From Rhodothermales bacterium (GTDB lineage: Bacteria; Bacteroidota; Rhodothermia; Rhodothermales; Bin80), in assembly GCA_958296045.1 (NCBI GenBank), contig CATQHT010000003.1, forward strand, positions 1,809,246-1,873,245: a stretch of DNA of 64,000 nt. Direction: 5' to 3'. The position numbers and the translations under genes are program-made. The first letter of the stretch is position 1. Each line of letters begins with the position of its first letter. The notes beneath the pieces are model-generated. The model searched no databases, was not told where the DNA came from, and was given only the letters and a program-made list of their open reading frames with translations. Below, one piece after another: positions 9,058-17,463 of this stretch.

Positions 9058-10497
9058 CTAACTCTCACTGAGAACCTCTTGGATGCGTCGAAATTTCTCC
9101 CGGAACTGCACGTTGGTTTCCGCGTGGTCTTCAACCTTCTTGATCGCATTGATGACGGTCGTATGATCCCGCTTGCCGAACCGCCGGCCGATCTCCTTGA
9201 GCGAGTGCCCTGTGAATTTTCGGCACAGATACATGGCGATGTGCCTTGCCTCCACGATTTCGCGCTTGCGTGATCGGCCATTTAGCAGGTCCTGCTTTAT
9301 CCCGAGGAAATCGGACACGGTCTCTTGAATGGCCTCGACTGTTAGGCGCGTAGGCTGGGTGATGAAGAAGGGTTTCAGCTCGCGCTTGGCCATCTCAAGG
9401 TCTACTTCCTCGGTCTGGAGCATCGACACCGCCATCAGCCGCACCATTGCACCTTCAAGCTCCCGCACGTTGCTCTGGACCTTTCGCGCTACGAAGTTCA
9501 TGACATTTGGCGACAGCTCGATTCCTTCTTCTTCGGCCTTGCAGTTCAGGATAGCCAGCCTCGTCTCAAATTTCGGCGCCTGCAGGTCTGCGGTCATGCC
9601 CATCAGGAATCTGGAAAGCAGGCGTTCCTCAATGCCTTCGATCTGTTTGGGCGGCCGGTCAGCAGTCAGGATGATCTGTTTGCCGATCTGGTGCAGCTCA
9701 TTGAAGGTGTGAAAAAACTCTTCCTGCGTCTTCTCCTTACCGCTGAAGAACTGCACATCATCAATGAGGAGCACATCGATGCTGCGATAATAGCTGGAGA
9801 ACCGGCTGACCTCATTATTCCGAATCGCCTGCACAAAGTCGTTGGTGAAGTGCTCGCTGGACACGAACCGGACGCGTTTCGCTGCGTCCCGCTCCTGCAC
9901 GGCATTGCCTATGGCCTGAATCAGATGGGTTTTGCCCAGGCCCACGCCCCCGTATATGAGAAACGGGTTCCACGTAGTGCCCGGGTCTTTCGCTACAGCC
10001 AGCGCCGCACTGCGCGCGAGCCGATTGCAATGGCCTTCGATGAAGTTCGCAAAGGTGTAGTGCTTGTTCAGCTTGCTGTCCACGGGCGGCAACGAACGGC
10101 CCACCTTTGGATACGTCTTGTTTAGAGCCGCTACGCTTTGGGGCACGCCAGGCTGGGCATTTGGCGCGGACAGCCGCGCTTTAGGCCGCTGGACAGCAGG
10201 TCGGGTCTCATTCGTTTCCGGCGCCTTCTGGTCTTCCAGATTAACCCTGAAGACTAGGCGGCCTTCTGGGCCCAGCACCTGGGTTACTGCACGGTCGTAC
10301 ACCTGATTGTAGTGTGTTTCCAGCCAATCAAGGTAGAACCGGTTTCGCACTTCGACGGTCAGCTGAATCTCTCCATTGACTATTTCCAGATCGACCGGCG
10401 TGATGGGCTGGAACCAGGTCTTAAAGCTGCTGGCATCCACCCCATCCCGGATCACGTCAAGGCAGGACTGCCATATTTCTGCCGTATTGGAGCGCAT
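9058..10497 (-). CDS. dnaA: chromosomal replication initiator DnaA
   Basis: A 479-residue initiator with all four domains. Domain I (about 1-85) includes FKTWFQPITPVDLEI; domain II is a Pro/Ala-rich linker; domain III is the AAA+ ATPase with Walker A GGVGLGKTH and Walker B LLIDDVQF; domain IV carries the DnaA-box recognition signature FTGHSLKEIGRRFGKRDHTTV. It binds DnaA boxes and opens the origin. A cluster of boxes lies upstream at 10995-11203, and a decayed copy of its own domain-I coding region lies between. Confidence 0.98.
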   Translation of the reverse strand: MRSNTAEIWQSCLDVIRDGVDASSFKTWFQPITPVDLEIVNGEIQLTVEVRNRFYLDWLETHYNQVYDRAVTQVLGPEGRLVFRVNLEDQKAPETNETRPAVQRPKARLSAPNAQPGVPQSVAALNKTYPKVGRSLPPVDSKLNKHYTFANFIEGHCNRLARSAALAVAKDPGTTWNPFLIYGGVGLGKTHLIQAIGNAVQERDAAKRVRFVSSEHFTNDFVQAIRNNEVSRFSSYYRSIDVLLIDDVQFFSGKEKTQEEFFHTFNELHQIGKQIILTADRPPKQIEGIEERLLSRFLMGMTADLQAPKFETRLAILNCKAEEEGIELSPNVMNFVARKVQSNVRELEGAMVRLMAVSMLQTEEVDLEMAKRELKPFFITQPTRLTVEAIQETVSDFLGIKQDLLNGRSRKREIVEARHIAMYLCRKFTGHSLKEIGRRFGKRDHTTVINAIKKVEDHAETNVQFREKFRRIQEVLSES

Positions 10498-10585
10498 GCG
10501 TATCTGTTGACTTGCGGACGACCGGATCGTTGACTGGCTTGCTACCCTCAGCTCCCGTAAGAGACCTGGAAATCCCGCCGGCTGT

Positions 10586-10840
10586 TTGACCCAGACCCGC
10601 CGTTACGGCATGGGTGAGCACCTCATGATGGTGCGCATGCGTCCACTGAACGATGAACCTGTTCGGCACCCTACCGGTCAGCTGAACCTCTCCGTCGAGA
10701 CTTTCAAGGTCAACTGGCGTGATGTGCGCAAATCGGGCCGTAAATCTACTGGGATGCACCTTGTCGGTGCCGCGACTCCTGATAGGGCAGGACTGCCAAG
10801 TAGCCGTCGTATTGGAGCGATGCTTGTCCATTGATTTTCC
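10586..10840 (-). pseudogene. decayed duplicate of the dnaA domain-I coding region
   Basis: Read on the minus strand, this stretch parallels the first 80 or so codons of the adjacent dnaA. The relic reads RSNTTATWQSC where dnaA reads RSNTAEIWQSC, ITPVDLESLDGEVQLTG where dnaA reads ITPVDLEIVNGEIQLTV, and VPNRF where dnaA reads VRNRF. Similarity is clear at both DNA and protein level but many substitutions have built up. The frame stays open well beyond the homologous part, yet the ATPase and DNA-binding domains are absent, so no working DnaA is made. It lies about 90 bp upstream of the dnaA start, between dnaA and the origin boxes. Confidence 0.8.
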
Positions 10841-10994
10841 AAGGCCCGCCAATATACAGCGGACAAGCGGCCCAGATGGCCGCATCGGAGGCTGAGCAAG
10901 GACCTGGCGACGTTGCTCACCGAGAACTTGTTCAACTCTTGTCATACAACCGTAAACCCAAGACGTGTTGAATGTACAACGAGGAGCGACGTGA

Positions 10995-11203
10995 CTATTC
11001 ACAAGTTATCCACGCGCTGTTGACATTATCCACATGGGCCATTTTGGGGCTACGCGCACCAGTCTCGCTCCTGCTTTGTCAGGCGTCGCAGGTTGCCACC
11101 AATGCCGACTCTTTTGCAACCTTGCGGTCTGCCTCCACCCTTCGGGAAGGCCGAAAGCCATTCTTGACGTCACTACGGATGGAATCTAAGCCGGTTATCC
11201 ACA
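10995..11203 (+). other. oriC: candidate oriC: DnaA-box cluster
   Basis: Four DnaA-box-like nonamers are visible: CTATTCACA (10995-11003, one mismatch), TTATCCACG (11006-11014), TTATCCACA (11026-11034) and TTATCCACA (11195-11203). Three fall within 40 bp, all in the same orientation. A further TTATCACAC occurs at 11408. The region 10841-11676 has no convincing gene. Position upstream of dnaA-dnaN and near the rnpA-yidC-mnmE-mnmG-rsmG set fits a bacterial origin. No strongly AT-rich unwinding element stands out by eye, so the exact unwinding site is open. Confidence 0.75.
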
Positions 11204-11676
11204 ATGCATCCACAACGGCAGCTTGTTCGCTATGTTACTCTGGCACAGCCTGCTGGTGGTTTGCTGGATGCAATCGGTTAAGCTGCGACCAGATACCGTC
11301 GCGAGATTGCGACTTCTTGTGTGCGGCCTGCTTCACATCGGTTGGGCCTCTATGGAGGAGGGCCGCCAATGACGTCTGGCTAGCCATCGAGGGGTCGTTC
11401 TTACGTGTTATCACACCTTTGCCGAATGCCAAGCTGATCGTGTCTAACGAGTGTGGCTATCACGGCAAATCACGCAGCCACCAGACACCCATGCTGCAGT
11501 CCACGAACCCACGAATGTATGTGCCCACCATACGAGGGCAGTTGCGCACTATTTGGACCAAGCCTAGCCTGCTGCTTCCTAGCTTAGGGCTGGCGACATA
11601 TTAACTTGGCCTGACCGGAACCATCGGCTCCATAACTGCGCAGACGCTATGCACGCCGATAACCGCTCCCGCCTGA

Positions 11677-11868
11677 ATGTCGGAAATAGTCCTTATTTAC
11701 GTTTCACGTAGCGCCCTTAACGCTGCTTTCGGTCTGGCCCTGCGCGAAGGGGCGCCGTACATGGACGTCGTGCGCCGAGCCGTTGTCGATGAGGCCATTG
11801 CGTACTCGAAGCGGATACGGGCTGCCCAGACGGCACGCCTGCAAGCCGGCCCACGAGAGCGCTCGTAG
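11677..11868 (+). CDS. small hypothetical ORF before the TnpB remnant
   Basis: A 63-codon ORF with ATG start that ends 2 bp before the TnpB-like frame. The product is mixed Ala/Arg-rich with a helical C-terminal half (VVRRAVVDEAIAYSKRIRAAQTARL). It resembles no family I can name with confidence; it may be a small DNA-binding partner of the IS605-type element or simply chance. Its position directly ahead of the transposase-like frame is the only support. Confidence 0.3.
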   Translation: MSEIVLIYVSRSALNAAFGLALREGAPYMDVVRRAVVDEAIAYSKRIRAAQTARLQAGPRERS

Positions 11869-11870
11869 CC

Positions 11871-12443
11871 TTGCTCCTGGGCCAGACATACCGCTGCTAT
11901 ACAAAGAAGGCGGGCTATGCCCGCCTGCGGCGGATGTTCGCAAACGGTAAGTGGGTCCGTAACTGGGCGGTCGAACAATGCCGCAACGCACACAAGGCAG
12001 CAGAGAAGCATCCGAGCTATTTCACATTGACGAAGCTCTGGACGACCGCCCGCAACGCCGATGAGCGCAATCTCGAGTTCGGCGTGACGGAGCAGCGTTC
12101 TGTGATCAGGGGCGTGACGGAGGGTTACAAGCGCTTTTTCAATAAGCACCATGTGCGTCCGCCGCGTTTCAGCGGCGACTTGGTGAAGAGCTTCAGGCTG
12201 CTACGAAAGCCCGAACGCGTCAGGCGCCAAGACTATCGCGTTCGCATCAAGGGCGTCGGGTACGTCCGTTTCACCGATCGGCGCGGGTTGATCAAGCGCT
12301 ACGGCTGCAAGTTCCTGCGCATCGTGCGGTCGTCGCTGGGTACCGAATACACGATACAAGTCGTGTACGAGCGCCCCGAGGCGCCAGAGAACAGCTGCGG
12401 CGTACGTGATTGCGTACCACAGCTGTTTGGAGCGTGCGGGTGA
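11871..12443 (+). pseudogene. TnpB (IS200/IS605 OrfB) N-terminal remnant
   Basis: The first 190 codons resemble the N-terminal half of TnpB, the RNA-guided nuclease of IS200/IS605 elements: TYRCYTKKAGYARLRRMF followed by VRNWAVEQCRNAHKAAEKH and SYFTLTKLW align with the HTH/OrfB_IS605 start, and RPPRFSGD with the usual PPRFK segment. The RuvC-like catalytic core and the C-terminal zinc ribbon are missing; the frame stops at 12443 and nothing downstream restores it. The apparent start is TTG. It is a dead fragment lying next to the origin candidate. Family assignment is moderate because the match is to a weakly conserved region. Confidence 0.55.
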
Positions 12444-12966
12444 CTTTTCGCGCATCAGACCTGCAATGCGCGGTTACGGCCCCAGGTTGCAGCAGCCGAG
12501 ATCTTGCTCTGCTGTCTGGCGGGCCATCTCCGACGTAGCCCGGTCGTGGCGTTCCCCGTCCAGGCCCAATATTGTTTGTGATCCAACTGACTCGGAGTCC
12601 TACCTTGCTAGTTCAGGCAAGGCGCCCTCGCATTCGTCTTCTGGCGGGCCACCACGCGTCCACAATCAGCCATACGGCGGCGGCTCACAATGGTGGTCTG
12701 CCGACTGCTTTTCATCGGTCGAACCCTGGTGCCGGAACCTGCCGATGTCGCGCCAGCGATAAGGGCACGGCACTGCAGGGTGGCCGCACCGCAATCACCT
12801 CAGAATCGGCGGCGCGCGATGTCCAAAACGGTTGCACGCCGCGCGCGGCCAGTGCAACAGTTAACGAAGCCTCCTCTGGTATGGCGCGATGTGGTCGACC
12901 GGGCGCCCTGCCTGTGCGGACAGCACCTGCGGAACACGAAGAAGGTGCAGCTGTTTACCACGCGCA
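12444..12966. other. intergenic region without a recognisable gene
   Basis: About 520 bp between the TnpB remnant and yceD. Several short frames are open on the plus strand but none resembles a known protein or shows convincing composition. It may hold decayed remains of the IS element and the promoter of the yceD-rpmF-plsX-fab operon. Confidence 0.4.
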
Positions 12967-13440
12967 ATGAGTTTAGAGAGCGTTGAATTGCGACCGGGAA
13001 CCCGACGGTGCTTCTTGTGCGAAGCCTCAGCCTTGGGGCTCGATCCCGACCGATTCTCTGACCTCAACATTGAGGTGAGCGTGGAAACCGAAGGTGAGCA
13101 CTTGGTGCTCTCACTGGCCGCCGAGGCCGACGTAACCCTCACTTGTGACCGCACACTGGATTCGTTTGTCCAGCGCATTTCCAGAGCGTGCCGTATTTTG
13201 CTTCAGCCGCATGGCAGCCAAGCGCCGAATTGTGCCTGTGACGAAGCGATTGCTTACCAGCCTCTGCAGCGTGCTGTGGATGTGACTACTGCCGCGCGAG
13301 ACACGCTTCTTCTGGCCGTGCCGCATCGCAATGTGGCGCCGCATGCCCGGCACCTTGACCTGCCGCGCGTATTCGGTGCTCCAGAAGCAGGTGTGGCACC
13401 GCATTGGACGCCGCTGCAGCGACTGAATCAAGATTCGTGA
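12967..13440 (+). CDS. yceD: YceD/DUF177 family protein
   Basis: A 157-residue protein of the DUF177 family, which almost always precedes rpmF. Visible features are the GLDPDRFSDLNIEVSVET start and the VTLTCDRTLDSFVQRI segment containing the conserved Cys-Asp pair of the family. In E. coli and plants the family is linked to 23S rRNA metabolism. I chose the ATG at 12967 because the upstream in-frame extension has no family resemblance. It starts the operon yceD-rpmF-plsX-fabH-fabD-fabG. Confidence 0.82.
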   Translation: MSLESVELRPGTRRCFLCEASALGLDPDRFSDLNIEVSVETEGEHLVLSLAAEADVTLTCDRTLDSFVQRISRACRILLQPHGSQAPNCACDEAIAYQPLQRAVDVTTAARDTLLLAVPHRNVAPHARHLDLPRVFGAPEAGVAPHWTPLQRLNQDS

Positions 13441-13446
13441 CTGACC

Positions 13447-13638
13447 ATGGCTAACCCCAAGCGGAAGCATTCCAAGGCACGGACGCGCACGCGCCGCAGT
13501 GTCTATTACGGCGGGCTGTCGCGCCCCAACACCATGCAATGCGAAAGCTGCGGCCAGACCAAGCTTCGTCACCGCCTTTGTCCAGCCTGCGGAAAGTATC
13601 GTGGACGCCAGATAGTGCTGGCTGAGGAAGAAGCGTAG
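13447..13638 (+). CDS. rpmF: 50S ribosomal protein L32
   Basis: A 63-residue L32 with the universal MANPKRKHSKARTRTRR start and a CESCG...CPACG zinc ribbon of four cysteines (zinc-binding, C+ form). It sits 6 bp after yceD and before plsX, the standard order. Confidence 0.97.
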   Translation: MANPKRKHSKARTRTRRSVYYGGLSRPNTMQCESCGQTKLRHRLCPACGKYRGRQIVLAEEEA

Positions 13639-13689
13639 TGATCTGCTGCCACCATGGCGGCAGCAGAACGGCCGGAGACTGACTTTCCG

Positions 13690-14703
13690 ATGCCGATCCG
13701 AATAGCTGTCGACGCAATGGGTGGCGATCATGCGCCCGCCGCAATCGTTGCTGCCGCGCTAAGCGCGGTGTCGGAATCCGACCTCAACGTACGACTAACG
13801 CTCTTTGGACCACTTCAGACGCTAACCGAAGAGCTGCGCCGTCAAGAGCCCCTAGGCCATCCGCACATAGATCTGGCAGATGCTCCCCAAGTAATCGGCA
13901 TGGGCGAGTCTCCAGTGAAAGCGGTACGCCGGAAGCCACGCTCCTCCATCCACGCAGGCCTCACCTTTCACAGAGAGGGAAGGGCAGACGCATTCATCAG
14001 CGCTGGCAACACGGGAGCGGTAACAGCGGCATCCCTGTTCATGCTCGGCCGCCTACCAGACGTCGAGAGGCCCTCTATCCCCACCTACTTCCCCACGGTC
14101 TGTGGCAAGTGCCTGGTCCTCGACGTCGGTTCCAACCTGGACAGCCGGCCCGAGCACCTGCTGCAGTATGGTCAGATGGGCACGGCATTCGCCACCTATG
14201 TGATGGATGTCCCCAACCCGCGCGTAGCCCTCCTAAACATCGGCGAGGAGCCGGCCAAAGGCAACGACGTGGTGCGGACCGCCTACAGACTGCTGTCCCG
14301 GGCAACGAACATCCGCTTTATAGGAAACATTGAGGGTCGTGACATCATGCATCACAAAGCGGATGTGGTGGTGTGCGACGGATTCGTCGGCAATGTGGTA
14401 CTCAAGCTCACCGAGAGCGTCATGACAGCCCTGCCAGTCTTGATCCGTCAGGCTGCTGCTACGAGACAGCTCAGCGCTGCCACCAAAGAACATATAGCAG
14501 GGATCCTACGCGATGTGGCTCGCCGGTTCGACCCAGAAACGTACGGCAGCTGCGCTCCACTCCTAGGCGTCAATGGTACCGTCTTCGTCGCACACGGCCG
14601 AAGCAGCGAAAGCGCTTTCAAAACGGCGCTTCGCCTGACCGCCCGCAGCGCATCGGCCAAGCTGACTAATGTCATAGGACGCCTGGTACAGCACGCCGCC
14701 TGA
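13690..14703 (+). CDS. plsX: phosphate acyltransferase PlsX
   Basis: Makes acyl-phosphate from acyl-ACP for phosphatidic acid synthesis. The protein begins with the family hallmark MPIRIAVDAMGGDHAP and contains SAGNTGAVTAASLFMLGRL and the DGFVGNVVLKLTE block. About 337 residues from the chosen ATG, matching the family; an ATG 36 bp upstream (13654) would add 12 residues with no family similarity. Peripheral membrane enzyme. Upstream neighbour rpmF and downstream fabH are typical. Confidence 0.95.
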   Translation: MPIRIAVDAMGGDHAPAAIVAAALSAVSESDLNVRLTLFGPLQTLTEELRRQEPLGHPHIDLADAPQVIGMGESPVKAVRRKPRSSIHAGLTFHREGRADAFISAGNTGAVTAASLFMLGRLPDVERPSIPTYFPTVCGKCLVLDVGSNLDSRPEHLLQYGQMGTAFATYVMDVPNPRVALLNIGEEPAKGNDVVRTAYRLLSRATNIRFIGNIEGRDIMHHKADVVVCDGFVGNVVLKLTESVMTALPVLIRQAAATRQLSAATKEHIAGILRDVARRFDPETYGSCAPLLGVNGTVFVAHGRSSESAFKTALRLTARSASAKLTNVIGRLVQHAA

Positions 14704-14708
14704 GAATC

Positions 14709-15770
14709 ATGACACGAGCCGCCATCACGGCCGTTGGCCGCTACCTGCCGCCAGACCGACTAACCAACAAGGATCTGGAGTCGATGGTCGACACTACCGA
14801 CGAATGGATCCGCACGCGCACTGGAATACAGGAACGCCGCATCCTCAGAGACCGTGGCAAAGCCAGCGCGTTTATGGGCACCGAGGCTGGCAGGCAGGCG
14901 CTAAAGAAGCGCGACATGGATCCTGCGGACCTTGATGTCATTATCGTGGCCACGGTGACGCCAGACATGTTTTTTCCGTCCAATGCCTGCCAGGTGCAGG
15001 CGGCACTCGGTGCGACTCGAGCGTGGGGATTCGACCTTTCGGCAGCCTGCAGCGGCTTCGTTTTCGGGCTTTGCACCGCCGCATCGCTGATCGAGTCCGG
15101 CCGCTACCGTAGTGTGCTGCTGATCGGCAGCGACAAGATGAGCAGCATCACCGACTACACCGACCGCAACACATGTGTTCTTTTTGGGGATGCGGCAGCA
15201 GCCGTGCTTCTCGAGCCCGATGACAGCGGCCACGGCCTGCTAGATCATGTGCTCCGATGTGATGGCGAGGGCTGGGAAGCTCTTTGCATGCTGGGTGGCG
15301 GCAGCCTGAGGCCGCCCTCACACGAGACACTGGCAAAAAAGATGCACTTCCTTCACCAGGACGGACGCACGGTGTACCGGTTTGCCGTGTCTGCCTTTGC
15401 GGATGTGGCCGAAGAGGTGATGATGCGCAACGGTCTGACCAGCGAAGACGTACGCTACTTTGTCCCGCACCAGGCAAACCGCCGCATCATTGACGCCGCC
15501 GCACAGCGGATGGGGCTGGGCGCCGACCAAGTGATGGTGAACATTCACCGCTATGGCAACACCACCAACGCGACTATTCCGCTGTGCCTTTGCGATTGGG
15601 AATCCGAGCTGCAGAAAGGCGACAACATAGTACTTGCCGCCTTTGGCGGCGGCTACACCTGGGGGGCTGGCTATCTGAAGTGGGCGTACGATACGCCAGC
15701 GGTGCGACCTCAGGGAGCGAAGCCGGCCCTGGAGCAGAAAGCGGCGCGGCTGGCGGTAAACACGATCTAA
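14709..15770 (+). CDS. fabH: beta-ketoacyl-ACP synthase III
   Basis: A 353-residue FabH that condenses acyl-CoA with malonyl-ACP to start fatty-acid synthesis. The catalytic triad is visible: Cys in SAACSGFVFGL (about residue 115), His in VPHQANRRI and Asn in HRYGNTTNATIPL. The N-terminus (VGRYLPPDRLTNKDLESMVDT) is typical. It has about 25 extra residues at the C-terminus beyond the usual YLKW end, with no known domain. Starts 5 bp after plsX. Confidence 0.96.
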   Translation: MTRAAITAVGRYLPPDRLTNKDLESMVDTTDEWIRTRTGIQERRILRDRGKASAFMGTEAGRQALKKRDMDPADLDVIIVATVTPDMFFPSNACQVQAALGATRAWGFDLSAACSGFVFGLCTAASLIESGRYRSVLLIGSDKMSSITDYTDRNTCVLFGDAAAAVLLEPDDSGHGLLDHVLRCDGEGWEALCMLGGGSLRPPSHETLAKKMHFLHQDGRTVYRFAVSAFADVAEEVMMRNGLTSEDVRYFVPHQANRRIIDAAAQRMGLGADQVMVNIHRYGNTTNATIPLCLCDWESELQKGDNIVLAAFGGGYTWGAGYLKWAYDTPAVRPQGAKPALEQKAARLAVNTI

Positions 15771-15776
15771 TCTTCA

Positions 15777-16724
15777 GTGAGCACAGCATTCTTGTTTCCT
15801 GGCCAGGGGTCCCAATATCCGGGCATGGCCAGCGACCTGTATCAGCAGTATGCCAAGGTTCGTGCACTGTTCGACGAAGCCGACGGCATTCTCGGCTTTG
15901 AGTTGTCTGAGTGCTGCTTTGCACAAGACACTGCTACGGACCGCGCCGAGTGGGTGCTCACGCAGACGGACATTTGCCAGCCCGCCATCTACCTGCACTC
16001 TCTGGCCGTCTTCAAGGCGCTTGGCCGGCCACCCGTAGCTGTAGCCGGCCATAGCGTGGGGGAGTATTCAGCTCTGGCCGCAAGCGGCGCGATCGCTTTT
16101 TCTGACGGGCTGCGCCTGGTACGACTGCGGGCACAGCTGATGGGCCAGGCGGGTGAGCAGCGGCGCGGCGCCATGAGCGCCATTCTGGGGATGGATGCTG
16201 CTGCGCTGGTAGCCACATGCAAAGAAGCGTCCACAGACGACGAAGTCGTGCAGCCGGCGAACTTTAATGCGCCCGGCCAGGTTGTGATATCCGGCGACGC
16301 TGCAGCGGTCACCTACGCTTCAGCGCTCGCCAGGCAACGCGGAGCCCGGCGTGTCATCCCTCTCCGCGTTAGCGGAGCCTTTCATTCGCCGCTTATGCAG
16401 GATGTCTACGGACCCCTAGCGTTGCATGTGGCAGACCTGGAAATCGGGATACCTGACTGCCCTGTATATATGAACGCGTTGGGTACGGCCACCACAGATC
16501 CGGCACAGATCCGACAGAATCTCCTGCAGCAGCTGACGTCACCTGTCCTATGGATGCAGCTTATTCGCGCGATGGACCGGGACGGCTGCACCCGCTATGT
16601 TGAGCTTGGGCCGGGCCGTGTCCTAAGTGGTCTCACACGGCGCATCCTAGGACGCGGTACGGATGTGAGGAGTGTGGGGTTTGCGCACGAAGTGGCAGAC
16701 GCAATAAATCTTATGAGTTCATGA
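15777..16724 (+). CDS. fabD: malonyl-CoA:ACP transacylase
   Basis: A 315-residue enzyme that loads malonyl groups onto acyl carrier protein. Motifs: FLFPGQGSQYPGM at the N-terminus, active-site serine in GHSVGEYSALAASG, and the C-terminal VELGPGRVLSGL. It overlaps fabG by an ATGA junction and follows fabH by 6 bp. No acpP gene accompanies the cluster, although acpP commonly follows fabG in other bacteria. Confidence 0.96.
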   Translation: MSTAFLFPGQGSQYPGMASDLYQQYAKVRALFDEADGILGFELSECCFAQDTATDRAEWVLTQTDICQPAIYLHSLAVFKALGRPPVAVAGHSVGEYSALAASGAIAFSDGLRLVRLRAQLMGQAGEQRRGAMSAILGMDAAALVATCKEASTDDEVVQPANFNAPGQVVISGDAAAVTYASALARQRGARRVIPLRVSGAFHSPLMQDVYGPLALHVADLEIGIPDCPVYMNALGTATTDPAQIRQNLLQQLTSPVLWMQLIRAMDRDGCTRYVELGPGRVLSGLTRRILGRGTDVRSVGFAHEVADAINLMSS

Positions 16725-17458
16725 AGGGCAAGACAGTGCTGGTGACCGGCGGCACGCGCGGCATTGGGCGCGCTATCGTCAAGGCGTTTGCTCAGGCCGG
16801 TGCGCACACGGCGTTCACGTATCGCAGCTCCCAGCAGGCCGCAGCAGCGCTGGAGAAAGAGCTGAAGGAGAAAGGCCGCGAAACGCTTTCTTTCCAGGGA
16901 GATGCCGCGCTGATGGACTCAGCTGAGGAAGCCGTCAAAGGCGTCCTTGGCCAGTGGGGGCAACTTGATGTGTTGGTCAACAATGCTGGCATCACGCGTG
17001 ATAACCTGCTATTGCGGATGTCCCAGGAAGACTGGGATGCGGTTTTAGCTGCGAATCTGCGCAGCATGTTCAACTTCTGCAAGGTGGCCTGCGGACCCAT
17101 GATGCGGCAGCGCCGAGGATGTATCATCAACATCTCTTCAGTGGTCGGCATTACGGGCAATGCTGGGCAGGCCAACTACGCAGCATCAAAGGCTGGAGTA
17201 TTTGGCTTTACGCGCAGCTTGGCCAAAGAGCTCGGCAGGCGCAACATAACCGTCAACGCATTGGCGCCCGGCTATGTTGACACTGATATGACGGCATCCA
17301 TGAACGATGCAGCGCGCAAAGCCGTCTTGAAGCAGATACCGCTCCAGCGCGTGGCTGCGCCGCCAGAAGTGGCCGCTGCTGTACTGTTTCTGGCTTCTGA
17401 TGCCGCAAACTACATCACGGGCCATACGCTGGTGGTCGATGGCGGGTTGGGGCTTTAG
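16721..17458 (+). CDS. fabG: 3-oxoacyl-ACP reductase
   Basis: A 245-residue short-chain dehydrogenase. It shows the NADPH-binding VTGGTRGIGRAIV, NNAGITRDNLL, the catalytic Ser in INISSVVG and the YxxxK site in NYAASKAG, and the C-terminal NYITGHTLVVDGGLGL ending. It performs the first reduction step of fatty-acid elongation. The start overlaps the fabD stop; the DEAD-box helicase gene follows after 5 bp. Confidence 0.97.
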   Translation: MKGKTVLVTGGTRGIGRAIVKAFAQAGAHTAFTYRSSQQAAAALEKELKEKGRETLSFQGDAALMDSAEEAVKGVLGQWGQLDVLVNNAGITRDNLLLRMSQEDWDAVLAANLRSMFNFCKVACGPMMRQRRGCIINISSVVGITGNAGQANYAASKAGVFGFTRSLAKELGRRNITVNALAPGYVDTDMTASMNDAARKAVLKQIPLQRVAAPPEVAAAVLFLASDAANYITGHTLVVDGGLGL

Positions 17459-17463
17459 CTGCG

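Noticed and set aside
10457-11002. 181-codon frame as a complete new gene
   Set aside because: Only the middle part has homology, to dnaA domain I; the ends run into origin DNA and into dnaA itself in another frame.
11697-11712. Possible sixth parS near oriC
   Set aside because: GTTTCACGTAGC matches only the left half of the palindrome; the right half is degraded.
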